Of a stretch of DNA of 64,000 bases, positions 25,907 to 39,218 are shown piece after piece. Both the position numbers and the translations under genes were made by a program. Source of the DNA: Neolentinus lepideus HHB14362 ss-1 (taxonomy: Eukaryota; Basidiomycota; Agaricomycetes; Gloeophyllales; Gloeophyllaceae). The stretch is taken from NCBI GenBank assembly GCA_001632425.1, contig KV425576.1:191832-255831 (forward strand), read 5' to 3'. Below the pieces are notes generated by a model. It saw only the letters and a list, made by a program, of their open reading frames with translations, was not told where the DNA came from and ran no database searches. Position 1 is the first letter of the stretch; each line of letters starts with the position of its first letter.

Positions 25907-26485
25907 GCGCACTGCTGCAAGTGCATTCGGCACCCTGTATTATCACTTCGAGCATCGTCTGTCGGACTTTCGCATTGTCCACACACACCACTCCCACTTC
26001 ACGCACGCACACGTAGTTTCACCTCACGCCCTATTGATGTATCGATGATGTCCTTCGCTATCGTCTTATTTCGTCGGCTCTGTTACGCTTTTGTCCGTCG
26101 AGTTTAGTATTTAATTTGTCTCTGGCTCGGGCACTTGTTGTCAATGGGTGCATTGGTTCACTGTAACTCCCTCCAGCTGTAGTGTCCCCCAATCTCATCT
26201 ATCTATGGGGTCGGTAGAGGCGCCCATATGATGCGCAAGGAATGTCTTTTTTATGACTCGCCCCTCGTATCATTATCTCACCTTCGAATTCATAACGTGT
26301 AATAGTTGTATCTATCGCTTCCTTGGTTCCGTGACTTATGTGCACCGGCATACGTACACTTTATGTCGTACCATGTATTTTCTCCTCCAAGTGGTCCAAT
26401 AAAAAGTGGAAAATAGTGTATACGAACTGAGCGCTGTCTCTACGTGAGACCCTGAGCATGAATGTCCTTCGATCTACGGACATCG
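25907..26485. other. Convergent 3' region YAP1-like / GET3
   Basis: These 579 bases lie between two stop codons facing each other. The stretch is AT-richer than the flanking genes and holds an AATAAA on the plus strand at 26398-26403. I see no gene, so it is presumably 3' UTRs and terminators of both neighbours. Confidence 0.6.
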
Positions 26486-27905
26486 TTAGTCGAGGTCAGG
26501 CTGGTACGGTACCACGAGCATCTTGCTGAACTCCTTGAGCTTCTCAGGGCCGCGGACCTCCTCGGTGAGGAGCGGGAGCTGGACGATGTGGAAGAATTCG
26601 TCGTAGAGCTCGTGCGCCTCGTTGAGGTACTTCTGTTGCATCTTGTGCCGTACGTGACAGTGCTCGCACTTGGAGCCTGCGGAAGTCGACGTGTCAGCAT
26701 TTGTGCGGAAGACGAGAGTATACGGGACACGGACTTGTCTTTGGGAATAAGAGCTGGTTGACGACGATGTTGTGGGTGTCGATTTCGTAAGAGGTGAGTT
26801 CCTGCACGAGACGCTCGGTCTCGTAGAGGGAGAGGAATTCGGAGATGCAGACGCAGACGAAAGTCGTTTTTTCCTACGCGCGATAAGCAACATAACTATG
26901 GAAAGGGCGAGAGGTATGCGCGTACTGGATCTTTGAACTGCGTGTTGACTTCTGTGATGACTTCTCGCATGGACTCAAGCTTGCTGAACATGTCCTCTGT
27001 GCTGTTGGCGCCGCCGCCCATCAAACTGGACATCTAGAAGACGTCGATATCCATCGCGATTCAAGGTCAGAGGACGAGCGTCGTACCTGGTTTAGCATGG
27101 GACCGATGCGCCCGCTTAGTGTGCTAAGTTTGCCGAGGGCCTTCTCGAGCACTGAAGGGAAGGAGAGGAAACGGAGGGTGTGTCCTGTTGGCGCGGTGTC
27201 GAAGACGATGACGGAGTACTCCATGGACTTGACATGCCTGTGCATCTGACATTTACTGAGGGACGCGAGGGACGGAAGATAGCCACGTACTTCATGATCT
27301 CAGCAAAACTCATTGCTTCATCTACACCCGGGATGGCAAATGCGAGGTCCTGCATCATGCTGCCCATCATCCCATTGCTATCAGCTGGAATCCTGCTTTA
27401 ATGCTAGGCAGTGATGGGTAGAGTCTGAAATTAGCTTACACTGCTCAACCATCTCCTGGATAGAACTCGAAGGGTCGATCTCCATAGCGGATAGGTTGTC
27501 GAAGCCATTGACTTTCGTTGCATCTTTGGAGAATTTCTGACCGAAGGCATCGGACAAATTATGTGCTGGATCCGTGGACTGACCAAGCCCTTCAATGATC
27601 TGACGAAACACGATTACTTGAGGTTACTCACAATAAGTAGGACAGATTCACGGCATTGTGCTAACTGGATGGCTAGCGAACATGAGGTCGTGGTCTTTCC
27701 TGCAGGGGTTACATCTCAGAATCGTTTATTTCCTCCAACGAACACATCCAAGCGTACCTACACCGCCCTTCCCTCCTGGAATCGGTTGCGGAATGAGCTA
27801 CTTGAACGCACGGAGCAGCGAGAGTAACGTGCCGCAAAATATCCATTTCAACGTCTTTTGATCCAGGACGTTCTGAAGAGTCGGCTCTAGTGTTTCGGTG
27901 TCCAT
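26486..27905 (-). CDS. GET3: GET3/ASNA1 ATPase for tail-anchored protein targeting
   Basis: Homodimeric cytosolic ATPase that delivers tail-anchored membrane proteins to the ER via the Get1/Get2 receptor. Exon 1 starts at 27905 ([25 protein letters not shown]). Splicing of three exons assembles the deviant Walker [17 protein letters not shown], followed by [22 protein letters not shown] (switch I type). Later segments show the [16 protein letters not shown] switch II region (about 27,200-27,150) and the zinc CxxC motif in [17 protein letters not shown] (about 26,680-26,640), which holds the dimer together. The C-terminus reads [21 protein letters not shown] and ends with a TAA whose complement is at 26486-26488. 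About 325 residues are expected, normal for the family. The first intron (27776-27832) needs a GC donor to keep the P-loop in frame. The gene diverges from SRP68. Confidence 0.95.
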
Positions 27906-28068
27906 CCAGATGGTAGTGGAAGAAGAAACCCAAAATCAAAGGGGATGGTCGGGCGTATGGAAGTGCGCGTCGATATGCGATCGTGCTTGTCGCTTCCTTC
28001 CTTACCGCCGGCACTTGACCATACCAGTATCTTCCATCGTAATCTAGCGTTTTGAAGACTTCCTGGGC
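27906..28068. promoter_or_regulatory. Divergent promoter GET3 / SRP68
   Basis: Only 163 bp separate the two start codons, so both 5' UTRs and core promoters must fit here. No TATA box is evident. The tight head-to-head arrangement implies co-expression of two ER-targeting factors, which is inference. Confidence 0.6.
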
Positions 28069-30248
28069 ATGGCCTCGACAGCACAGAAGCCCGTAGTATC
28101 TTTCCGAGGTAAATAATAGCCATAGTCTAGAGTGAAGGAGTGCTAATCGTAGTTTACAGCTTTGCAGGTCGCGAACGAGCAACGAAGTGCTTATGGTCTG
28201 CGATATAATGATTTCCAAAGATATAGGTCAGTTGCACATGTGAGGTCTGTTCATTTCTCTCATATTTTTCAGGAAACATTGTGCCAACAGAACCCATCGC
28301 CTCCGGTCGTCGCTGAAGATGACCCATGGCAAAGGTCGAGAATTCAAGAAGTTGCCTCCGTTGACTTCTGACAACACCAAGGATGGGCAGTATGTACTAT
28401 TTCACTCACTCTTGACAGCTTGCGTACGACAACAAACCTATCTAGTCTGCAGCTACTTCTTTTCGAAGCTGAGCGTGCTTGGGCCTATTCCCAAGAACTC
28501 CTGAATGAGTGTACGAAACCTGAGAATAGCTCGAACGCTAGCAACCTCCGCCATTCTGCTACCGGTCGCTTCCGCAGAGCGGTCCACTGGTCCACGGAAC
28601 TTCTTTCCCATTGTCAATCGTTACACTCGTCTGGTCAACTGTCGGCCGAAAACCTCCTGGAAGCTTCCATCTACACCCTTATCCTGAACGGCCGCTTTCT
28701 ACGTTACAGGGATGAACTTGATGATGCTTTCATCCAGCTGAGTGTCGCCAGGAGTCTATTAGACGAGTTGGCCAGTAGGGCTGCGACAAGTCGCGATCAG
28801 GCACTAGCCACTGTGTTCGCAGATGACATCGGCCCCGAGATCCGGTACTGCGCGCACGAGCTGGGGCGGTCGAATTCGTACGACGTGGATGCTATTGTCC
28901 GGGAGCTGGGTCCAAAACACCGTGTTGAACTAGTCGAGGGATGCGAAGGCCTCATTGCGAAGCTCGAGAGCGAAACGGAGGCCGCAGGGAAAGGTCGACT
29001 CAGGGACATCGTCTGGGAAGGGACACCCGTACCCATTCGCAGCCCGGAGCTCGTCGACGTTCTCTTGAGGGTACAAGAAGGCGAAATGAAATTGAGCGAA
29101 GGTGAGAAGGAGAGCCAATCCCTGAAGAAGGAGCCAAAACCGGAGAGCGGCAAACGAAGGAAACTTGCTAAGGGAAGCAAGTCGAAGAGGGGCGTCGCAG
29201 CCTACGATGTGATTCTGCTTGCGCTTAGCGACGCCGAAGAAGTTGCTCGCAAGCTGGTGGAGGCACAGCAGGTGTGTAATGTCCATGTTTACGCATGTGG
29301 CTATTGAAGAAGTAATGATTGGACAGCTGAACGGTTTGAACGCTTCCACGGCAGTCGCAGGGACTCGTGACGTCCATTTCATCCATGCATACATCGTTTA
29401 CCAGCTCCTTTCGCGCCGCATCCAGCGCGACCTATTGCTCATCTCTGCATTGCTATCTTCTCATAGTCATTTTCAACACAGTGAGCAGCGCAGAGCTGGG
29501 GCTGGATCCTCCAAGCCACAGAAAGAACAGGTCGATGCTCGGCTTTACCCTGCGGTGGTCAAAGTTTTGGACACTGTGTTACAAAGTTTGGATCAAATGC
29601 GAACACTGAGTATCGTGGATGAAAGCCCAGATCTAGCGACTGCAGTTGAAGCGCGGACGCTCTTCACTAAAGCTAGGAGGTGAGCGTTTAATCTGTGGAA
29701 TGCTCACCGTACTAACGAGCTGTCGAAGGTGTCTTTTCCTATCCCGCTCCTATTCGGCCGTGAAAAAATATGCCGAGTCGCTTACGCTAATTCAGCACGC
29801 CCAAATACACATGAGAGAGACACGATCTCTTCTATCCACGGCTGGCTCTGACCCAATCTCCTCCGGATCCTCACCCTTCTTCCCTCTGTCCCATGACGCT
29901 CTCGGCAACCTCGATGCCGAACTTGTCGCAGACGGTCTCCGCTCCAAGAAAGCATGGTTCGCTTTCAACGGCGGCCAGATCAACCCCGAAAGCAGCAAGA
30001 CGCACAAGAAACCATTATTCTTCGATATTGCATTGAATTACGCACAGCTTGACATGGACAGGTTGCAGGAGAGGGCTGGCAAGAAGCCAGCTGCACCGGC
30101 TGTCAAGGCCTCGTCCGCAATTCCTTTGGAAAAGAAGGCGTCAAACAGGGTGGAGGAGACGGAGCGTGCGTCGACACCGGAGCCACAGGCCGCTCCTAGC
30201 AGAGGAGGCTTGAGCAGTCTGTTGGGCGGGTGGTGGGGCAGATCATAA
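28069..30248 (+). CDS. SRP68: Signal recognition particle subunit SRP68
   Basis: RNA-binding subunit of the eukaryotic signal recognition particle, which partners with SRP72 in co-translational ER targeting. The first exon codes MASTAQKPVVSFR and joins ALQVANEQRSAYGLRYNDFQRY, then RKHCANRTHRLRSSLK, the Arg-rich RNA-binding segment typical of SRP68. The main exon (about 28,420-29,270) has the TPR-like helical core (LLLFEAERAWAYSQELL, HWSTELLSHCQSLH, SIYTLILNGRFLRYRDELD) and a basic insertion (KRRKLAKGSKSKRG). Later exons include HFIHAYIVYQLLSRRIQRDLLL and the C-terminal KKPLFFDIALNYAQLDMDRL, the SRP72-interacting region, then a Gly-rich end GGLSSLLGGWWGRS. The stop is at 30246-30248. About 620 residues are expected, in the family range. 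Confidence 0.94.
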
Positions 30249-31260
30249 TTTTATACATAAAAGTGCAAGATTCAGTTTCTGGGGATCTGGCTAGGGTTGG
30301 AACTGGTGTCTATAGCTTCAATACCTCTTGGATTAAGACACGCACGCTCTCATTCACTAATACTTCGCTTGTTCATGCATTTTAAGTGCGCCGCTGTAAA
30401 ACAGCAGTTAGCGCGAACCACGTTAGTGCTGCACCGGCCGGCCAACGCATCCGGTTATGTCTATAAGTCGTCATGAGGTAGAATCATCACAAGAGTTTTC
30501 CTATTGTCATACTTGAGCCAGACTGCAAACGAGATCAGTAAGCAGAAGTCGCGACTGCCAGCGACTGAACATTATCCCTTTGCTCGGCGCCTTCAGATAG
30601 CCGACCATATCCTTGACATTAGCGACAGCGGCTACTTTCGCGACTTGTGGCTGCACACATACGCAACTGCTGATTGCACTTTCGCCGTCAATCTTCATGA
30701 AATATTTGAGTCCACGAAAGGCTGGAGCCGAAGGGGTCAAGAATGGAAATGATGTAATTATCATCCTGGACCCTCATCACCGAGGCAGCCTCCTGGCTAC
30801 GTAGACCGGTCGCTAACGATGCACTGGCCGTAGTTAAGCAGCAGTAACGTGTATCCTCAAAGACGCTAGCTAATGTGCCTATGTGACAAGGTCTGATAAA
30901 CAGAAAAGGTTAGATGTCCGTCGACCACGGGGTAGTTCGCACTCACTAAAATTGATGGCCGTACCGAGATTGTTGCAGCACGATTCACAGACCAGCGGTG
31001 TGGGTCGTGAGCGAGTGCTTCAAGCTTATATCCCATTGAGCGCATGATAGCTCACAACACCAGTACTTTGATACCGTTTTGCCATAGTTGCAAGTTGCGA
31101 GGTGCTCAAAGAAGAAGAGCGTACCGGTTGCAGGCACACCGCATTGACACAGCCAGCGAGCCACGTGGCGCTCGGATCCTGGCAAGAGGCGAGGCCGAAG
31201 TTGTCCCTTTGACCTCATCATCCTCGCACCCAAATTTCCTTCTCCCCATCGTCTCTCGCG
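30249..31260. other. Intergenic region before DOT1
   Basis: This is about 1 kb between the SRP68 stop and the DOT1 start. Small overlapping frames on both strands around 30,504-30,764 and 31,044-31,448 have no family motif. The latter overlaps the DOT1 first exon in another frame. I see no gene, repeat or RNA that I can support. Confidence 0.5.
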
Positions 31261-33311
31261 ATGCTCTCGAACCCCTCGCCACTGGCGCCTTCGGAGTTCT
31301 TTACTTCACGCTCGAAGTCTTCGAGCACGCTCTCGTCGCCGTCGACCCCACGCGTAGTCGTCACCGCGAGAGTCATTCCGAAAGTCAATGCCACCGCGCG
31401 GCCACACGCGTCTTCCTCGCGTTCTCCCCCCTCACATGTCTTGCCTGATTGTCGAAAACGAAAGGAGCCGGAGTTGGCACGTCCTATGCCCAAGGTTGCG
31501 AAGAAACAGCGCGTCACACCACCATTAGAGCCCTCTCGCAAGAAGAGCGCATCCAAGTCCACTACACCCGGCTCTCGATCGTCTTCTGCGCGTCCGCAGA
31601 CATCTGTGTCGACCCCAGAACCCATCTATCGCAATAGTCGCTCGAGGTCGGTGTCCGTTCATCCGATCCCTGACACCCCTGTCTCGCGTGAGTGCTGGAT
31701 TGCGGAAAGTGGCGCGCCAGGACCTGGCTTTCTAAGCTGCGAAGATGTTGTGAAGAATTTAATGAAAGGATACAAGTCGTGTATGTCTCTTTCGTTCTTG
31801 TTTCATCGTTCCAACGCGTGATCTAAACGCGGTTACAGACTTTCGAAATCCGGATAACCTTAATGATACCAGTTTTGATCCACACGCGACCGATTATCCT
31901 GCAGTCGTCCTTGAATACCCGAACTCCGAAGCATGTGAACGGTAAGTGCATCACCATGTTCGTAGCGCAATAACTGACTGTATGCTAGCTTCATTTTACT
32001 CACACCGAAAGACAAAGATCACTATAACCCTATCATGTGCCTGGAGAAGACGCTGCACGTCATCGTGGAACGTGAGTAGCATTCTTCTATCCTCGCAGAG
32101 AAGAAAAAGCTAATGTCGTTACAGATTATCTTACGCCCGAGCAACGGGAACTGGTCGGCCCACTACCCACCGATATACTCGCCGATGTGACGCCACCTAG
32201 CTCCCCGCTCCTTTCTGCATTTCCCTCTCCTGCGGGCTCTACAACTTCAACTTTAACGAGCCTATCGTCATCGACCAACTCCTCCTTATGTTCGTCTTTG
32301 ACTAGCCTGTCTTCGCTTTCCGACAGCCCTCCGCCGCCAGGTGGATACCTCCGTGCCGTGCAGCGCGCGATACACCGCCAAGACGGACCGACCTTTCTGA
32401 AGGCTATGTACCATATCAACGACCTCTTCCGCTCGTTCAAATATCCTCCGCTCTCGCCAGACCCTTTCGACGAGCCTCCACCAAATCCTCTCAAGGAGGT
32501 TGTCAAGACGTGGACACCCGATGGTTTGCCAAAGAAGGTCATGACCCGAATTATCGACGAATGTTACCAGCGGTGCGTAGGTCCGCATGTGCAATCCCTC
32601 CGCCAGTACACCGCATTTACGTCGGAGGTCTACGGCGAACTCATGCCCTCGTTAGTTTCCGAGATCGTGTTAGCTACGGGCCTCAAACCTGACTCGCTGT
32701 TTATGGACCTCGGCTCGGGTGTCGGCAGCATTGCTATGCAGGCGAGTTTGCAGAGTGGATGCAAGAGTTATGGGATCGAGCTCATGCCCCAGCCGGCGAG
32801 GATCGCCAGGGAGCAGCTGGAGCAGTTCAAGATCAGGTGTCGGATGTGGGGTGTCTCTGCAGGGGAGGTGGAGCTCGAGGAAGGGGATATGTTGAAGAGC
32901 CAACGAGTGGATGAGTTGTTGAAGGAGGCGGATGTGGTGCTGGTCAATAACAAGGTCTTTGAAGAGTCTCGTGAGTATTAGTCCGATTTCGCCGCGGGAC
33001 ACTTCTTAATTGTTCAATTCCTAGTCAACGAAGCTCTTCGCCCGAAATTTCTAGATCTGAAGGAGGGTGCCATTGTGGTGTCGTTGAAGGAGTTCGCACC
33101 TGTGGATAGCCGAGTGACGGAACGCAACGTTGATGATATGAGCACGATTTTCAAAGTTCACGCAATGAAGTACCACTCTGGCAGCGTTTCGTGGGGAAGC
33201 GGCGGCGGTCTGTATTATATCCATCGCGTCGACCGCGAGGGGTACGCGGAGCTGGTGAAGAACTTTCATACATCTCGCAGCTCATCCCGGACTGCACGAT
33301 CTAGACGGTAA
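31261..33311 (+). CDS. DOT1: Histone H3-K79 methyltransferase DOT1
   Basis: Nucleosomal H3K79 methyltransferase linked to silencing and checkpoint control. The N-terminal exon (31261 to about 31781) is disordered and Ser/Lys-rich, a likely nucleosome-binding tail. Short exons follow, with DYPAVVLEYPNSEACERFILLTP as the start of the Dot1 core. The large exon has NPLKEVVKTW, TAFTSEVYGELMPSLVSEI and the SAM-binding motif FMDLGSGVGSIAMQAS (about 32,700-32,750), then GIELM and the Dot1 motif VLVNNKVFEE split by an intron near 32,967. The last exon continues LNEALRPKFLDLKEGAIVVSLK and SVSWGSGGGLYYIHRV before TAA at 33309-33311. About 590 residues. A low-complexity Ser/Thr stretch (about 32,200-32,330) sits inside the core region. 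The ATG at 31261 is the first in the open frame. Confidence 0.95.
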
Positions 33312-33672
33312 CTAGATGGGACTATCATCCAGACACCTTTCCTCCACTCGAACTCGAACTTGGATCCTATTCGCATCTGCATTCGAACTTCGAATTTGTT
33401 TTTAGCATCATTGTTACCTCTGCTTTCCAACGTTTGCCTTTGCATAAATAATGTTATTTATTATTGTAGCTCATATGTATTGGCTCTGCGTATATTATCT
33501 GTAGACTGATGTATAATTTGACTAATGGAAGAAATCGCGTCTGTGGCTGAACTGATATGTCTTGTCCCTCTCCAATTCGGACATCTTTGATCAATATGAG
33601 TATTCTCGGACCCGCCTCGACTGGAGCATATAGCTCGGATATCGCTTCCCAGCGCCTCTGAGTCTCACCGTC
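33312..33672. other. DOT1 / ARP5 spacer
   Basis: These 361 bases lie between two same-strand genes. The stretch is AT-rich in its first half, as expected of a 3' UTR. No gene or clear motif is seen. Confidence 0.55.
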
Positions 33673-36534
33673 ATGAACGTTACGCGTCTGCCGACGCCCT
33701 CACCACCAATAGTCCGCACGCCCGCGTCCTACGACGATTACCGAGGCAGCGGGACGCCTCTTGTGATTGACAATGGCTCGACGACGTTGCGCTGGGGGTT
33801 CGCAACTTCGTCAGAACCGCGCACGGGTCTGAATGTGATCGCAAAGTATAAGGAGAGGAAGCATAACAAGCCGGTGCTGTTGTTTGGGGAGGGGGTGGAG
33901 GTGGAGAGCGGGGCGAAGGCGCAGTCGAGGACGGGGTGGGAGGGAGATGTGCTGTTGAATTTTGATGCGCTGGTGGGTGGTTGGTGTATGATTTATGGCA
34001 TGAGGAGAGATTGACGGGTGTGGAGGTAGGAACACGCGTTGGATTATGCGTTTGTGCAGTTGGGCATTGATACACCGAGTATCGAGCATCCGGTGCTTAT
34101 GACCGAGAGGCTGAGTTCGCCTCTACATTCGAGAGCTCGTGAGTGCGCATATCGGACCTGACAATGTTGCTATACTAAGTTTGCGACCATTTAGTGACGT
34201 CTGAACTGATGTTCGAGCTGTACTCGGTCCCCTCGCTCGCATACTGCGTGGATTCTGTAATGTCGTTCTATCACAACAACCTACCCTCACCATCCACTCC
34301 GTTCAAATCAGATGGTCTAGTTATCTCGTTCAATACTGCGTCGACTTCTGTTGTGCCGGTTCTTGGTGGTCAAAGTGTCATGAGCCACGCGCAAAGGTGA
34401 GCATATATACGCCCGGTAATCCGAAATACATGCTTGACGGCTATTAGGATACCATGGGGCGCATCCCAGGTCAGTGAATACTTGCTGAAGCTAATACAGT
34501 TGAAGTACCCCTCGTTCCCGACTCGCGTAACCACTGTGCAATCCAATGTGCGCATGCATTGCCCTACCTGTATGCCCAAGCTCATTCTCTTATAGTGGAT
34601 GCTCCAAAACCTATGTGAATTTGCCACAGACTACCCAGCGCTACTCAAGAAGCTGAAAGACCCACTGGAGCTCCGCGCTGCGGAGCGCATAGTGCAGTTC
34701 CCCTTCAGTATTCCGGTAGCAGAGGAGAAGACGGAAGAAGAGTTAACACGGATTGCGGAAAAGCGGAAGGAGCAGGGGAGAAAGCTGCAGGAGATGGCGG
34801 CGCGAAATCGGATGGAGAAGGCGAGACTTCACGAATTGGATGGTCGTTGCGTACTGACAGTGGCGGTGTGTAGCTGGCGCAAAAAGAGGTGGATCTGCAT
34901 GAACTCATTACTTTGCGTGAACGGAAAGACCAGGAGAATAAGAAGGAGTGGTTGGTCTGCGCTGCGCCTCAATCGAGTTCAGGGCATGACACTGAAATCG
35001 AATCCATCAGGCTGCGTTACAAGAGGAGGGATTTGAAAGCGAAGCTGCGCTTGATGCGTCTATCAAGAAGCTCGAGACTGACTTGAAAAGAGTGAAGAAA
35101 AAGGAAGCGGAGGATACCGAATCGATTATCGTAAGTGTATGTATCATCAGCGAATACTCAGGCATAAATCAGTGTGCAGGAAGACGAGCCGTCTTTTCCT
35201 CTGGTAGATGTGCCAGACGAAGAGGTAAATCTAGTTTTCTGTCTCTTATGTTTTTCTAGCATTCTAATTCGAGAAGTTGGATGAGGAAGGTCTCAAGGAG
35301 AAGAAGAAGCAGAGGCTCTTGAAAGCCGGTTTTGATGCTCGGGCCAGAGCCAGACGCGAAAAAGAACGAGAGAAGGAGGAGCGGGAGGCAGAGGAAAGGA
35401 TGGATGACGAGGAACGTGAGAGGGACTTGGCAGGCTGGGCCAGTAAGTTGCGAAATCAGCACGAGGTATGCATGACGCACGTCTCATCGGGTGTTCGACT
35501 GAACTTGCTACTTTCAGGCCCTTATGAACAAAATGAAAGGTCGAGCGAGGAAAAAGATCGAGCTCAGTGACCGTAAGAGTGCGGCTGCTCAGGCTAGGAT
35601 GAAGAGTATAGCAAATCTTGCTGCTGATGACAGGGTGCCGAAGAAACGACGGAAGGCAGGGGCAGGTATGTATCAGTCCTCATCGCTGGTTATATTCAAA
35701 CAAATTTCAATTTCGTACAGAGGATATGTTCGGCGCCGATGACGCTGACTGGGCTATTTATCGTCAAATTGTAAGTCGCCCCTGCCATTAAATACTAAAT
35801 CGAGTAGTACTGGACATATGCCCAGAACACAGCGGCTGCCTCATCCGATGAAGAGGAGGACTTGAACCAGCTGCATGCAATAGAGCAAAAACTGCTCATG
35901 CATGATCCAACTTTCACAACCGAAGACACGCATGCGTCTATTTCATCGCAACGTTCCGCTCTTCTTTCAGCCTTCAAGCCGATATACGATGAAGGTGATC
36001 TCGAAGGTATGCATGATGTCACTGTGAGCACATTATGCACAGTTAACAATACTTCAGGAAGAAGTAGAGTGCATCTAAACATTGAACGTTGGCGCGCCTG
36101 CGAAACGTGGTTCTCACCGAGCATGGCGGGTGTCGACTCCGCAGGTCTGGGAGAGGTCTTACAGAACGTTCTGGCACGGTTCTCCGATGTAGAGAAGGGG
36201 AAGATGGTCCAGGTAAGCACCCACAATTGAAGACATTCGAACCATTACTGATACGCCAGCGTAGAACGTATTCGTAACAGGGACACCTTCTCGGTTACCT
36301 AGCTTGCAGCCAAGGGTCCATTGTACACTGCGACCTATCCTCCCGCCTGAGATGACCCTGGAGGTGAAGTCAGCGTCAGATCCCAGTCTCGATGCCTGGC
36401 GAGGAATGGCGGACTTCGCGAAAACAGAGGAGCTGAGCAAGGTCAGTGTCACCCGGGAGGAGTACGAGGAGTGGGGCGGCGAGCGCATCAAGAAATGGTG
36501 GGGAGGAAACTGGAATCTATCCATGCCCATATGA
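33673..36534 (+). CDS. ARP5: Actin-related protein 5 (INO80 complex)
   Basis: Nuclear actin-related subunit of the INO80 nucleosome remodeller, which couples ATP hydrolysis to nucleosome sliding together with Ies6. The start ATG at 33673 gives MNVTRLPTPSPP. The actin-fold phosphate-1 segment is GTPLVIDNGSTTLRWGFA (about 33,755-33,810). Next come HPVLMTERL, FELYSVPSLAYCVDSVMSF and GLVISFNTASTSVVPVLGG. A long charged coiled-coil insertion (EELTRIAEKRKEQGRKLQEMAARNRMEK, ERKDQENKKEW, ARREKEREKEEREAEERMDDEE, spanning about 34,730-35,450) breaks the actin fold. That insertion is the hallmark of Arp5. The C-terminal actin core reappears (ERWRACETWFSPSMAGVDSAGL and VTREEYEEWGGERIKKWW). Many small introns are present. 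The stop is at about 36532-36534. Confidence 0.93.
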
Positions 36535-36736
36535 GCCAATCTATCATCTTGCTGCCTGCTGCATTCCCATGAGTTCCCTAAGTCCATGACAAATGTATTA
36601 CAATGATAGTATAGCAAACGAGCAGCCTATGTATGTTGTGAGATGAACACGGGTCACAGAGGGCGAATGATGGAGATTGGGCAAGATCTGGACCAACTCC
36701 AAGTTGACGATGTGTGTACTGTGGTATATACAGCGT

Positions 36737-37643
<907 letters not shown>

Positions 37644-39218
37644 ACCTAGTCGATGGGGATTGCAGTCGCCGGATAGGACAACAAGGACGGCAGGCAGCAG
37701 TAGAGAACAAGAGTGCTGTAGTGGTTACACCGGGCGTCTCGCAGTCGCACAGCCAGTTGCGCGACTTCATTTAAAAGTCCGAACGCGGATACATAACCTC
37801 ATGTCCTTTCTGCAATGATTTCCATTTTCCTCCCCTACTACTCGTTTCACGGCCTCAACAATATCTAGAACCCAAGTTGCTCTATACGTTCCGTTGTTTT
37901 GGTCGCTGGTCACTCAGGATGGTCTTGGATATCCCTCGATTTATTGACAATTGCCCCTAAACGCGTTCCACGGTGCGTCTCATCTCATACTCCAAGAGCC
38001 GGCGCCTATGCGCTATATCGTCAAGTTTATGGTTGCACCGAACTACGTCTATACTCTACCTTTCGTTGCTTCTGACTATTACCGGATGTCGAATTGAGCG
38101 CCGAGACCAGTTGCGGTCAGCCACCAGACGATAACCTCCACGATGACTACTCCCAATTGCTCTTATTTCTTGACAGGCAACTGGGCAGCAGGATTAGTAA
38201 TGCGACCTACAAGTCTGGAAACGTCAATGGTCGCAGTTGAAGCATCCGACTTGTTACCAACTATGGAGGAGTGATTCAGATGCACCGTACCTCAGGGTAT
38301 CGGAGGTTCTTGGATAATCACAAGATCGCCAAGAGGACCCATCGTAAAGAGAATGCATAGAGGGTGAGGAGAAATGAAGGAAACATATCACCACGAGATG
38401 GAGCAGAACCGGCGAGCCTCCAACAGGAAATACAAGAAATCTGGATCTGCGTGCCACACCATACACTGGGACGGTTTTCAGCAAGCTTCCTCAGGACGCA
38501 AATCTGTGTGTCCAACTGGTAAACTTCCAAAGCTCAGGAGACACTCGGTTTCTGTATTCGACACGTTCCAGGACAGCGTGGGTGTCAAAATTTTTTGATG
38601 CAAAACCCAGCAAATCGACAAAAGATGCAAGAGGAGTAGACTCGTGGTCACCCTGTCGTAACGCCAATAAGGTAGGATATTGGGCGACTGCGCTGGAGAG
38701 GATGGTCACGAGCATACAGGAAGAGCATCAACAGCAACTCTCGCAAGCCACACCTGGGCCGGCGACATCCGACAGTGAGGATATCCAGTAGCGATCTCTC
38801 TGCCGCACCGCCTCAGTCAATACACGAACATTGCCCTTTGCAACCGATGAACCCTCTGTCGCATGATTCATCAGACGACGCACTGGATGTATCTGATTTT
38901 CAACCAAGCCCGCAAGGAGGCCAGACCTTTTGTAGAGAAATGTACCATGCCAAAGACCAAACGGCGCAGGCGAGTTCCCAGAAAAAAGGTTAAAGGACTG
39001 AATTCCGAATTCGCGTCTCCATGATCCAGGGCCCACTCAGACGTTGAAGTCGACAGAAGAGTCCTGCCCCCGATGGCACATTGCGTCGTCAATTCTCTTT
39101 GCATAATCTAAGCACTCACGTGGAACCTGGAACAAAACTTCGCTGGACTCCGAGCTCCAACATTAGCCAACTATATCCATGATCCTCCGTAGTCCATCTC
39201 GTCTCTCAGGTGTAAAGT
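37644..39218. other. Intergenic region, no supported gene
   Basis: This is about 1.6 kb between the SEC4-type start and the ABC transporter stop. Several 70-100-codon frames overlap on both strands at 38,250-39,040. One plus-strand frame (38582-38791) has a charged Gln/Glu-rich helix, and the antisense frame is also open for two segments interrupted by a stop. None has a start, splice or family context that I can defend. The stretch could hold a degenerate gene or a noncoding transcript. Confidence 0.45.

Noticed and set aside
30370..30450. GC-rich inverted-repeat-like stretch after SRP68, considered as a tRNA or terminator hairpin
   Set aside because: No tRNA loops or anticodon arm can be drawn and pairing is short and irregular.
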